From Natronomonas moolapensis 8.8.11 (GTDB lineage: Archaea; Halobacteriota; Halobacteria; Halobacteriales; Haloarculaceae), in NCBI RefSeq assembly GCF_000591055.1, contig NC_020388.1, positions 124,001 through 188,000 of the forward strand: a stretch of 64,000 nucleotides of DNA, written 5' to 3'. Below, piece by piece: positions 25,466 to 33,024 of the stretch. How positions within the stretch are numbered: the first letter of the stretch is position 1; the number at the start of each line of letters is the position of its first letter. The position numbers were made by a program, and so were the translations under genes. The notes below the pieces were generated by a model, which searched no databases, was not told where the DNA came from, and was given only the letters and a program-made list of their open reading frames with translations.

Positions 25466-25547
25466 ATACGAATTGCTGTAGTCCCTTACCAGAATCGCCG
25501 GCCACCGGGTCGGCCGATTACTGGTACACAGCTACAGCAATCCGTAT
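25466..25547. mobile_element. 82-bp MITE-like palindrome
   Basis: The termini atacgaattgctgtag and ctacagcaatccgtat are inverted copies with one mismatch. Inside, ttaccag...ggcc and ggtcggc...ctggta continue the symmetry, so almost the whole 82 bp folds on itself. It has no coding capacity. Its right end directly abuts gene remnant C3. The pattern fits a miniature inverted-repeat element; the parent IS is not in the window and no clear target duplication is seen. Confidence 0.65.
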
Positions 25548-25548
25548 C

Positions 25549-25640
25549 AGTCAGGACCGCACCGCACAGGGGCTGCAGTTGGTCACCGCACTGTGGGACA
25601 ACCACGACCAGATTACCGTCGAGCAAGGGAACAGACAACT
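25549..25640 (+). pseudogene. C-terminal remnant C3 of the 90-aa protein
   Basis: The frame reads SQDRTAQGLQLVTALWDNHD then QITVEQGNRQ, matching NLSQNLTAQG...AMWDNRDQIQV of the intact gene. The left boundary is the MITE end. The N-terminal partner is N3, on the other side of the RelE module. Confidence 0.7.
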
Positions 25641-25677
25641 GCCAGTCTCAGCGACGAGTGTTCATGTGTGCATATTG

Positions 25678-25685
25678 CTATTAAG
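25678..25685 (+). promoter_or_regulatory. TATA box of adhesin gene 2
   Basis: The element ctattaag is at the same place relative to the gene as atatttaa before adhesin 1. The flanking segment from gagtgttc (25656) through ttgaacatcactcgcgctcg is shared. An in-frame TTG at 25704 lies near the predicted start site. Confidence 0.45.
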
Positions 25686-25790
25686 TAGTAGCATCCTCGT
25701 TGTTTGAACATCACTCGCGCTCGGGACGGCTGTCCCCCGTGGTGCATCACCCGCCACGAACGGTCGACCGACGCGAGATGGACGGTACCA

Positions 25791-27980
25791 ATGACAGACG
25801 ACACCACTCGGCAACCAAACGAACAGGGCACGGACGAACAGGACACCGAGGACGAGAGTCTCCGAGCGAAAGTGCAACGGCTCGAATCCTTGGTCGAACA
25901 CCAACAGCAGACTATCGAGGAGCTAGAGGCGCACCAAGAGACAGACAGCGCGGACGCGTCCGAAAGCGTGGACCAGGAGACTCCGGCGGAAGACGAGACC
26001 ACAACGGACGAAGGACTGTCGACGCCAGTCGGCCGCCGGGGCGTGCTGACGGCGACCGGAGCGCTTGGCCTGCTCGGACTGGGTGCGGGCTCGGCGAGTG
26101 CGGACGCGTCGGGGAAGATTGGGACGAGCAGCGACCCGCTGAACACACTCTACACAGATGAACTCAACGGCGGCGTCACCGGCGACACGTCACTGACGAA
26201 CATCGCCGGGTCGGGACTGACCATCGATGGCTCCGGGAATCTCAACGCCTCGGGCGGTGGAGGCGGCGGCAAGTGGGCCGATGGCACTTCGGGCGGTAGC
26301 TGGCTCGAACCGTCCGAGAGCAGCGATACCAAGATCGAAGGCATCGACACCATCCAGGCGTTCTCGGGCAGCGGCGTCACCATCAACACAAACGGGGGCG
26401 ATCGCGCGCTGGAACTGGGTGTGCCGTCGAGTGACGGCACCAACACGGCAGGCGGGAATGTCGTCGCTGGTCACCCAAACAATGCGGTGAACAATGGGGC
26501 CGTCGGCTCGGTCATCGGCGGTGGTGGCAGCGACGGTAGCTCCGGCAGTATCACCTTCGAGAACACTGTCGAGGACAACTACAGCGTCGTCGTCGGCGGG
26601 CTAGCCAATCAGGCCGGCAGTACCGGAAGCGACGAGACGAACGCGATTTATGCGACCGTCGGCGGTGGTGCCGGAAACAGTGCTAGCGGTAACTCTTCGA
26701 CCGTCGGCGGAGGTCAAAGTAACAATGCCAGCGCCACGCAATCGACCGTCGGCGGCGGGAGCAGAAACGATGCCACCAAAATCAATGCGACCATCGGCGG
26801 TGGGTTCCAGAACGAAGCCAGCGGTAGCTCTTCGACCGTCAGCGGCGGGAACAGTAACACTGCCGGGGGAAATGATGCGACCGTTCCTGGTGGCAACCAA
26901 AACGATGCAGTCGGCGACCATTCGTTTGCTGCGGGTCGGTATGCCAGGGCCGAAGACGCAAACGCCTTCACATGGAACGACGGCAGTGGAGCCACCGAGT
27001 CGGAGGGAAGTTCGAGTCTGAGCGACAAGTTCTCTTCCTCGACAACGAGCGGCATTTCGAGTGGCCCCTCGGGCGCAGAGACCTTCAGCGTGAAAGCCAA
27101 AGGCGGTGTGCGCTTCGTCACCAGCGGCGACAACACGAGTCACGCCTATGTTGACGATAGTGGGAATCTTACAGCCAGTGGGAACTTCGACGCCCAGGGC
27201 GGCACCGTCCAGAACACAACGGGCGGGCTGACGGTCACAACCAACGATAAAGGCGACCTCACACTCGACCCGGGGGAGAGCAACAACGTCGACATCGAGA
27301 ACGGCCATCTCGACCTCAAAGGCAACAACATCGAATGTACGTCCGAACCGGGGACCGATTTCAAAGCCCAGGTCGATGCTGACGGAGATGGGGAAGATGG
27401 TCAAGTCTCCTTTATCTTCCCCGACAAAGGCAGCTCAGAGGAGATCAAGTGGGCTCGGGACGCTCTAAACGATGACGCGTTCCGCGTCAGGGACGCGAAT
27501 AATGATACACCTCTTTTCACTGTCAACGACGGCGGCACGGTCGATATCCACAACGGCGATCTCGATATGAAAGAGTCGGGGAGCGTCACCAACACCTCCG
27601 ACCGTCGTCTCAAAACCGCCATCGAGCCAATTCAGGACGCCGTCGCAAAACTGTGCGAACTCGAAGCGGCGACCTACTCTTGGGAGGATGAGGACACGCC
27701 GGACGACCGCGAAGCGGGTGTCATCGCCCAGTCGGTCCAGCGCGTCCTCCCCGAAGCAGTCTCGGAGGACGAGGACGGCTACCTGAACCTCGCCTACAGA
27801 CAGTTGACTCCGCTGCTCATCGAGGCGACACAAGAACAGCAGGGCCATATCGAGAACCTCGAAGCCGAGAACGAACAGCTACGGGAGCGCAACGCCGACC
27901 TCGAAGACCGACTAGCGGCCGTCGAGGCGGAACTCGGCATCGACGCGACGGCCAGCCAGCAGGGAGTCGCCGATGACTGA
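25791..27980 (+). CDS. trimeric adhesin-like surface protein 2 with S74-type self-cleaving chaperone domain
   Basis: A 729-residue paralogue of the protein at 19396. The N-terminal 170 residues are nearly the same: acidic coiled-coil extension, Tat-type GRRGVLTATGALGLLG at 81-96, and likely cleavage after SASA. There is one block of YadA-like head repeats (about 283-400, SSTVGGGQSNNASATQ type). Residues 603-680 form a canonical intramolecular chaperone domain: SDRRLKTAIEPI with the Ser-Asp pair, TYSWEDED, GVIAQSVQRVLPEAV and LTPLLIEATQEQ. The final coiled coil (680-716) and tail ATASQQGVADD are identical in type to copy 1. It begins a four-gene operon with 8-nt overlaps. Confidence 0.83.
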   Translation: MTDDTTRQPNEQGTDEQDTEDESLRAKVQRLESLVEHQQQTIEELEAHQETDSADASESVDQETPAEDETTTDEGLSTPVGRRGVLTATGALGLLGLGAGSASADASGKIGTSSDPLNTLYTDELNGGVTGDTSLTNIAGSGLTIDGSGNLNASGGGGGGKWADGTSGGSWLEPSESSDTKIEGIDTIQAFSGSGVTINTNGGDRALELGVPSSDGTNTAGGNVVAGHPNNAVNNGAVGSVIGGGGSDGSSGSITFENTVEDNYSVVVGGLANQAGSTGSDETNAIYATVGGGAGNSASGNSSTVGGGQSNNASATQSTVGGGSRNDATKINATIGGGFQNEASGSSSTVSGGNSNTAGGNDATVPGGNQNDAVGDHSFAAGRYARAEDANAFTWNDGSGATESEGSSSLSDKFSSSTTSGISSGPSGAETFSVKAKGGVRFVTSGDNTSHAYVDDSGNLTASGNFDAQGGTVQNTTGGLTVTTNDKGDLTLDPGESNNVDIENGHLDLKGNNIECTSEPGTDFKAQVDADGDGEDGQVSFIFPDKGSSEEIKWARDALNDDAFRVRDANNDTPLFTVNDGGTVDIHNGDLDMKESGSVTNTSDRRLKTAIEPIQDAVAKLCELEAATYSWEDEDTPDDREAGVIAQSVQRVLPEAVSEDEDGYLNLAYRQLTPLLIEATQEQQGHIENLEAENEQLRERNADLEDRLAAVEAELGIDATASQQGVADD

Positions 27981-28245
27981 CGACACTGACCCCATCACGC
28001 TCACCGTCGAAATCGACCCGGCGGAGTTCGACGAACCGCGCGAGATGATGTACGAACGACTGGTCGAGGCGTTCGGCCACGAAACCGTCGCGGAACTCGT
28101 CGGCGCGAACCTGAGTCAGAACCTCACCGCACAGGGGATGGGCATCATCAACGCAATGTGGGACAATCGCGACCAGATTCAGGTCGACCCCGAGGGCGTC
28201 GACCCACCAGAGGTTCCAGACCAGCCCGGAGGTATCGATGACTGA
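27973..28245 (+). CDS. 90-aa adhesin-operon protein, intact copy
   Basis: A 90-residue acidic protein: MTDDTDPITLTVEIDPAEFD, then a helical YERLVEAFGHETVAELVGAN segment, a conserved LSQNLTAQGMG and MWDNRDQIQV motif, and a Pro/Gly-rich tail. The ATG overlaps the adhesin stop by 8 nt (ATGACTGA), and its own end overlaps the next gene by 8 nt. I recognise no known family. Its strict linkage to the adhesin gene, seen at both adhesin loci, suggests a chaperone or partner role. Several broken copies (N1-N3, C1-C3) lie between 22.0 and 25.6 kb. Confidence 0.75.
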   Translation: MTDDTDPITLTVEIDPAEFDEPREMMYERLVEAFGHETVAELVGANLSQNLTAQGMGIINAMWDNRDQIQVDPEGVDPPEVPDQPGGIDD

Positions 28246-28558
28246 CGGCGATGCAGAACCCACGGTTGCGGAGTTACGCGCCACGCTCGCTGACAGGACC
28301 GCCCGCATCGACGAACTGGCGGCGACCCTGAAAGACGCCGAAACGCGCATTAGCCACCAGCGCGAGCGCGTCGACCAGCTAGAGGGCGACCTGGTCAACA
28401 AAGACCGGCGCATCGAGGCCTTAGCGACTTCGAACGACCAACTGTGGAACCGCCTGAGTGGTGTCGAGGACGACACCAACAGTAACGGCATTCAGGAGGC
28501 GACGACAGATGCTGAGTGTGGGACCGTCGCCACAACGCAACAGGAGAACAATGAGTAA
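28238..28558 (+). CDS. coiled-coil protein, 106 aa
   Basis: An acidic helical protein with continuous heptads from about residue 8 to 75 (VAELRATLADRTARIDELAA, then RERVDQLEGDLVNKDRRIEA). The C-terminal 30 residues are polar and Asn/Thr-rich. There is no signal peptide. It resembles the cytoplasmic coiled coil at the adhesin N-terminus in general character and might pair with it; this is inference. Starts and stops overlap both neighbours by 8 nt. Confidence 0.7.
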   Translation: MTDGDAEPTVAELRATLADRTARIDELAATLKDAETRISHQRERVDQLEGDLVNKDRRIEALATSNDQLWNRLSGVEDDTNSNGIQEATTDAECGTVATTQQENNE

Positions 28559-29930
28559 CTCATCACCAGCCCGTCAGGGCACCGGTCTGCTTGCGACACT
28601 ACTGGTCGCACTGCTGGTACTGTCAGCGGTTGTGGCCTCTCTCGGGTTCGCGCCCGTCGGCACCGCCAATGCCAACACCGGCGTCCACTATGTCACCGAC
28701 TCCGGCCTGGAGGTCGAAGACGCAAGCGGCGGCGATGCCCCCAGAAACGAGGAAGCCTTCCCGGACGCTAATACACTCGATCTTCCGGGGATTACGCTGT
28801 CTGCGGACGGAACCGCCTTGATGACCCTCGACCAGCGCCAGGGGAGCCAGACCAAACTCTCGGATATCACCGCGGGCTCGGATATCACGGTCGATCCCGA
28901 CGACAAACAGGCCATCGTGGTGACAAGCGAGTTCAATTCGCTTGATTTCGCCAGCGCCAACTACGACGCGTCAAATTCGGACTCCGACCTCACCTACGAC
29001 GCCGAGAGTTCGGCCAGCCTGACGGTGCGAGAAACCGGACTGCCAGAGGGAAGGACAGTCGAGGCAATTGATCCGTCCACGGACACCGTACTCGACAGCG
29101 CCGATGTCGACAGCAATGGCGATGTCTCGTTTATGTCGCTGCCGAGTGGCAACCACGAGGTACGACTGGAGGATACGTCGACGCAGTCTTCCGGTGGCAG
29201 TGATGACGACGGGGATAGCGCCAGTGACGTCGGGGACGAAGGAGATACCCCCGATAACGGCGGTGACAGTAGTGACGACGGGGATAGCGCCAGTGATGTC
29301 GGGGACGAGGGAGATACCCCCGATAACGGCGGTGACGACGGGGACAGCGGCGATGACGGGGTGGAAGACGGTGGCGATGAGACCAGTGGCCCACGGGAGC
29401 CAAGCGGTGAAACGAGTGGGGACGAAGAGTGGGTCGAACCTTCCGAGTTTCACGCAGTCGATATCGTGGACGTGCAGCTAGTAACCGCCCCCGCAAACAG
29501 CGTGAACGCGACGAGCATCGTCACGCTGGACAATCCATCCACGGACGACCAGCGGACCGACGTCCGGTTCGTCATCGACGGTGAGGTCGTCGAAGAACGT
29601 GACGTCGTGGTTCCGGGCACAGAACGGGTGAACGTGACCCACAGCGAGATCCTCGAGGAGCCCGGCACCCACGAGTCGGCCTCGAATATCGCCACGAGAG
29701 CGGACGACGGTGGAATTATCCGCACCTACGACTTCGAGATCGGATCCGTCGAACTCGACGAGGACGGGACCGAACTCGCCAGTTCGAGTGCTGTCCCACC
29801 GTCCGGTCCTGACGACGCGGACACTGGTGAAGCTGCGAACGCACGGGGAACTCTGTCGTTCGCCCTGCTCGGATTGGTGGCTCTGGTCGCTGTCATACTG
29901 GGGGCACTCTACTGGCGTCGCTCCGACTAG
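28551..29930 (+). CDS. cell-surface protein with N-terminal signal and C-terminal membrane anchor
   Basis: A 459-residue protein. Residues 12-33 are a Sec-type hydrophobic signal, probably cleaved near ANAN (39-42). A beta-rich region with a small carboxypeptidase-regulatory-like repeat (SLTVRETGLPEGRTVEA, SLPSGNHEVRLED) follows. Then comes an Asp/Gly/Ser linker with two 23-residue repeats and a CARDB-like domain (about 305-410, TLDNPSTDDQRTDVRFVIDG). The C-terminal helix (about 434-455, FALLGLVALVAVILGALYW) ends in RRSD. This layout is usual for haloarchaeal surface proteins anchored at the membrane. As last gene of the operon it may hold or display the adhesin trimer. Confidence 0.75.
   Translation: MSNSSPARQGTGLLATLLVALLVLSAVVASLGFAPVGTANANTGVHYVTDSGLEVEDASGGDAPRNEEAFPDANTLDLPGITLSADGTALMTLDQRQGSQTKLSDITAGSDITVDPDDKQAIVVTSEFNSLDFASANYDASNSDSDLTYDAESSASLTVRETGLPEGRTVEAIDPSTDTVLDSADVDSNGDVSFMSLPSGNHEVRLEDTSTQSSGGSDDDGDSASDVGDEGDTPDNGGDSSDDGDSASDVGDEGDTPDNGGDDGDSGDDGVEDGGDETSGPREPSGETSGDEEWVEPSEFHAVDIVDVQLVTAPANSVNATSIVTLDNPSTDDQRTDVRFVIDGEVVEERDVVVPGTERVNVTHSEILEEPGTHESASNIATRADDGGIIRTYDFEIGSVELDEDGTELASSSAVPPSGPDDADTGEAANARGTLSFALLGLVALVAVILGALYWRRSD
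29205..29342. repeat. 69-bp in-frame tandem repeat (two units)
   Basis: Two consecutive 69-bp units, differing at a few positions, encode the 23-residue DDGDSASDVGDEGDTPDNGG-type repeat in the linker of the surface protein. Being a multiple of 3, copy-number change would alter linker length without breaking the frame. Confidence 0.85.
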
Positions 29931-30282
29931 ACAAACACAACAGGATTTCACTCACGATCGTCGGTAGCTCTCACCAGTTATGAGTGCTTACTCGGTTTTA
30001 GACTCGTTTTCAGTTCACTCCGACAGCGCTGGATGGGGGCTGCCACGCTGAGTGTCTTGATCACTTCAGCTCCCGAACGACGATCTCGACCGACCTGCTC
30101 CTGTCGAGGTCTCCATACACGCCGACACCCGCATTCGCAGCGCTACGAGTACGATTTGGTATCGCGATATTTGATTTATGATTTTGTTCGCCCCGGCGGT
30201 CCTCCGAGCCCTGTCGAGGCATCTGACGTGTGTCAGACGCCGGGGAAAAATACTTTATGCGCGTACGCGACATCGGCAAATA
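29931..30282. other. 352-bp region between the surface-protein operon and ftsZ1
   Basis: A lower-GC stretch that marks the right edge of the accessory island. A minus-strand frame (30061-30279) ends VYGDLDRSRSVEIVVRELK and might be the tail of a decayed gene, but nothing identifies it. Near the right end are an A/T-rich segment (tatttgatttatgattttg) and the ftsZ1 promoter. Confidence 0.5.
30251..30259 (+). promoter_or_regulatory. TATA box of ftsZ1
   Basis: The element tactttatg is centred about 28 nt upstream of the ftsZ1 ATG, so the mRNA should be leaderless or nearly so. A run gggaaaaa directly precedes it. Confidence 0.6.
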
Positions 30283-31419
30283 ATGGATTCAATTATCGAG
30301 GACGCAATCGACGAGGCCGAAGGAGACGGGGCCGATGCGTCCGATTCGGACGCGGCGTCCGAGGGCACGGGATCGGGAACGATGACCGACGAGGAGCTCG
30401 CGAGCGTCGTCAAGGACCTCGAGACGAAGATCACCGTCGTCGGCTGCGGCGGCGCGGGCGGCAACACCGTCACCCGAATGTCCGAGGCGGGCATCCACGG
30501 CGCGAAGTTGGTCGCGGCGAACACCGACGCCCAGCACCTCGCGACCGAGGTCGACGCCGACGAAAAAATCCTCATCGGTCGTCAGCGAACCGGGGGCCGC
30601 GGCGCGGGCTCGGTGCCGAAGATCGGCGAGGAGGCCGCCCAGGAGAACCTAGAGGACATCAACAACTCCATCGACGACTCGGACATGGTGTTCATTACCG
30701 CGGGTCTCGGGGGTGGGACGGGGACCGGGTCGGCCCCGGTCGTCGCACAGGCCGCCCAAGACCAGGGTGCGCTCACCATCGCTATCGTGACGATCCCTTT
30801 CACCGCGGAGGGCGAACGCCGCCGGGCGAACGCCGACGCCGGGCTGGAGCGCCTCCGGGCCGTCGCCGACACCGTCATCGTCATTCCGAACGACCGGCTG
30901 CTCGATTACGCTCCCAACATGCCGCTGCAGGACGCGTTCAAGATCTGTGACCGGGTACTCATGCGCTCGGTGAAGGGGATGACCGAACTCATCACGAAGC
31001 CTGGGCTGGTCAACGTCGACTTCGCCGACGTGAAGACAATCATGGAGAACGGCGGCGTCGCGATGATCGGCCTCGGCGAGTCCGACTCGGAGAACAAGGC
31101 CCAGGATTCGATCCGGTCGGCGCTTCGGTCGCCGCTGCTCGACGTCGAGTTCGACGGCGCCCAGAGCGCGCTTGTCAACGTGGTCGGCGGTCCCGACATG
31201 TCCATCGAGGAGGCCGAAGGCGTCGTCGAGGAGATCTACGACCGAATCGATCCCGACGCCCGCATCATCTGGGGCGCGTCCGTCGACCCCGAGTTCGACG
31301 GCAAGATGGAGACGATGATCGTCGTCACGGGCGTCGATAGCCCCCAGATTTACGGCAAGAGCGAAGCCGAACAGGAGCGGGCGGTTGCGGCGGGCGACGA
31401 CATCGACTTCGTCGAGTGA
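30283..31419 (+). CDS. ftsZ1: cell division protein FtsZ, type 1
   Basis: A 378-residue tubulin-like GTPase. An acidic disordered N-terminus (about 1-45) is followed by [17 protein letters not shown], the GTP-binding tubulin signature [12 protein letters not shown] (near residue 146), and [15 protein letters not shown]. The T7 synergy loop is [12 protein letters not shown]. The C-terminal domain has [18 protein letters not shown] and [15 protein letters not shown]. FtsZ1 co-directs haloarchaeal ring assembly with FtsZ2. The neighbours secE and nusG in this order are the conserved haloarchaeal ftsZ1 context, which supports type 1. Confidence 0.97.
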   Translation: MDSIIEDAIDEAEGDGADASDSDAASEGTGSGTMTDEELASVVKDLETKITVVGCGGAGGNTVTRMSEAGIHGAKLVAANTDAQHLATEVDADEKILIGRQRTGGRGAGSVPKIGEEAAQENLEDINNSIDDSDMVFITAGLGGGTGTGSAPVVAQAAQDQGALTIAIVTIPFTAEGERRRANADAGLERLRAVADTVIVIPNDRLLDYAPNMPLQDAFKICDRVLMRSVKGMTELITKPGLVNVDFADVKTIMENGGVAMIGLGESDSENKAQDSIRSALRSPLLDVEFDGAQSALVNVVGGPDMSIEEAEGVVEEIYDRIDPDARIIWGASVDPEFDGKMETMIVVTGVDSPQIYGKSEAEQERAVAAGDDIDFVE

Positions 31420-31515
31420 CGCTTCCGTTTCACCCGCCGGGTGGGGGAGCCGGCCCGCGTCGGGGCGGCACGCCGGATCAACAACTAAAAAACCCCGGAG
31501 ACGAAACGAAGGGCC

Positions 31516-31689
31516 ATGAACACCCCAACGGATCTCACGTCGTACGTTCGCGTGCTGAAGCTCGCGAGCACGCCCTCGTGGGACGAGTTCTCGAAGGTCT
31601 CGGGCGTCGCCGGGCTCGGCATTCTGCTCGTCGGTTTCATCGGGTTCGCCATCTTCGCGATCATGACGTTCATTCCGGGTGGTCCGTGA
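31516..31689 (+). CDS. secE: protein translocase subunit SecE
   Basis: A 57-residue protein. An amphipathic N-terminal helix (SYVRVLKLASTPSWDEFSKV) is followed by one membrane span (about 29-52, VAGLGILLVGFIGFAIFAIM) and the short end TFIPGGP, the SecE/Sec61-gamma layout. It stabilises SecY in the translocon. The gene is short enough to be missed by length cut-offs. Its stop overlaps the nusG ATG by one base (TGATG), and it lies 96 bp downstream of ftsZ1. Confidence 0.95.
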   Translation: MNTPTDLTSYVRVLKLASTPSWDEFSKVSGVAGLGILLVGFIGFAIFAIMTFIPGGP

Positions 31690-32129
31690 TGTCCATCTAC
31701 GCGGTCAAGACCACCGCGAGCCAGGAACGAACCGTCGCGGATATGTTGATAACCCGCGAGGAGCCCGGGATCCACGCGGCGCTCGCGCCGGATTCGCTCA
31801 CCAGTTACGTCATGGTCGAGGCGGACGGTACGGCGGCGATCGACCGCGCGCTCGAGGACATCCCCCACGCCCGGAGTCTGGTCTCCGAACGGCCCTCGCC
31901 GTTCAGCGAGATCGAACACTTTCTCAGCCCGAAACCCGACGTCGAGGGGATCGCCGAGGGCGACATCGTCGAGTTGATCGCCGGCCCGTTCAAAGGCGAG
32001 AAGGCGCAGGTCCAACGCATCGACGAGGGCAAAGACCAGGTCACAGTCGAGCTATACGAGGCGACCGTCCCGATCCCCGTAACGGTTCGGGGCGACCAGA
32101 TCCGCGTACTCGACAGCGAAGAACGGTAG
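31689..32129 (+). CDS. nusG: transcription elongation factor Spt5 (NusG)
   Basis: A 146-residue protein with an N-terminal NGN domain (MSIYAVKTTASQERTVADML to about 85) and a C-terminal KOW domain (EGDIVELIAGPFKGEKAQVQ). It binds RNA polymerase as Spt4-Spt5 and aids processivity. The ATG at 31689 is chosen because it overlaps the secE stop; the longer open frame upstream covers secE in another frame. A hairpin follows its stop. Confidence 0.97.
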   Translation: MSIYAVKTTASQERTVADMLITREEPGIHAALAPDSLTSYVMVEADGTAAIDRALEDIPHARSLVSERPSPFSEIEHFLSPKPDVEGIAEGDIVELIAGPFKGEKAQVQRIDEGKDQVTVELYEATVPIPVTVRGDQIRVLDSEER

Positions 32130-32130
32130 G

Positions 32131-32146
32131 GGCTCCCGCTGGAGCC
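32131..32146 (+). terminator. stem-loop after nusG
   Basis: GGCTCC and GGAGCC pair around a 4-nt loop (cgct) directly after the nusG stop, with a gtctgttgtatt stretch following. It fits a transcription terminator or mRNA 3' end for the secE-nusG transcript, though haloarchaeal terminators are often only T-runs. Confidence 0.45.
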
Positions 32147-32252
32147 GTCTGTTGTATTAGCGCCCGCCGGAGCGCATATCGACCGTCGTACGCACACCGC
32201 CGTTGGGTGGAAAACCGGAACCGATAACGCCCCGGCAACCGGTAGCTTGAGC

Positions 32253-33008
32253 ATGGGTCGGTTTCGCCTCGACACACACGTAAAAGTCCTCGACGAACGG
32301 GTGGTCGAGCGCGCGAAAGCCCGCGGCCTCGATGGGGTCGTCTACGCGCCGCACTTCACTCGGCTCCCAGACATCCGTGCGCGCGCAGAACGGTTCTCCG
32401 AGGAGGACTTTGTCGTCATCCCCGGGCGGGAGGTGTTCACCGGCGACTGGCGGAACCGAAAGCACGTCCTCGCGGTCGGACTCTCCGATCCGGTTCCGGA
32501 CTTCATCACCCTCGAGGGGGCGATAGCGGAGTTCGAACGCCAAGAGGCGGCGGTGCTCGCGCCGCATCCGGAGTTCGCGACCGTCAGCCTCGAAGCACAC
32601 GACATCCGCGCCCACCGCGAGCGGATCCACGCCCTCGAAGTGTACAACCCGAAGCATCTCGAAACCCACACCCGACGGTCGCGGGAACTCGCCGCCGAGT
32701 TCGAGATGCCAGCGTTCGGCTCCTCGTACGCCCACCTCCGGGGAACCGTCGGCGAGGTCTGGACCGAGTTCGACCGCGCTCTCGGGACGGCCGCCGACGT
32801 CGTCGCCGCGCTCAGGGACGGTGTCCCGCGATCGGTCCGCCGCCGGGACGGACTCGAACATCGCCTCCGGTGTGGGGCCGAGTTCACGCACCTGTTTTAT
32901 GAGAACAGCTGGGGAAAGATCGATCGGCTCTTTTTATCCGGGACGGAGCCGACCCACCCCGACCACATCGCCTACGGCGGGCGGTTTGCGGACGTGAGCG
33001 TCTACTAG
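32253..33008 (+). CDS. PHP domain protein
   Basis: A 251-residue member of the PHP metal-dependent phosphoesterase superfamily. It has an N-terminal RLDTHVKVLDERVVERAKARG segment, VVYAPHFTRLPDI, EDFVVIPGREVFTG, AAVLAPHPEFATV and LEVYNPKHLETHTRRS. The usual DxHxH metal motif reads D-T-H-V-K, so one ligand is replaced. The ATG at 32253 is preferred over a TTG two codons earlier. Substrate unknown; the family includes histidinol-phosphate and nucleotide phosphatases. Confidence 0.85.
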   Translation: MGRFRLDTHVKVLDERVVERAKARGLDGVVYAPHFTRLPDIRARAERFSEEDFVVIPGREVFTGDWRNRKHVLAVGLSDPVPDFITLEGAIAEFERQEAAVLAPHPEFATVSLEAHDIRAHRERIHALEVYNPKHLETHTRRSRELAAEFEMPAFGSSYAHLRGTVGEVWTEFDRALGTAADVVAALRDGVPRSVRRRDGLEHRLRCGAEFTHLFYENSWGKIDRLFLSGTEPTHPDHIAYGGRFADVSVY

Positions 33009-33024
33009 GATGGCCCGGGCGGCC

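Noticed and set aside
30061-30279. 72-aa minus-strand gene before ftsZ1
   Set aside because: Its beginning overlaps the ftsZ1 promoter and has no halophilic composition; only the tail looks protein-like, so it is mentioned only as a possible relic.
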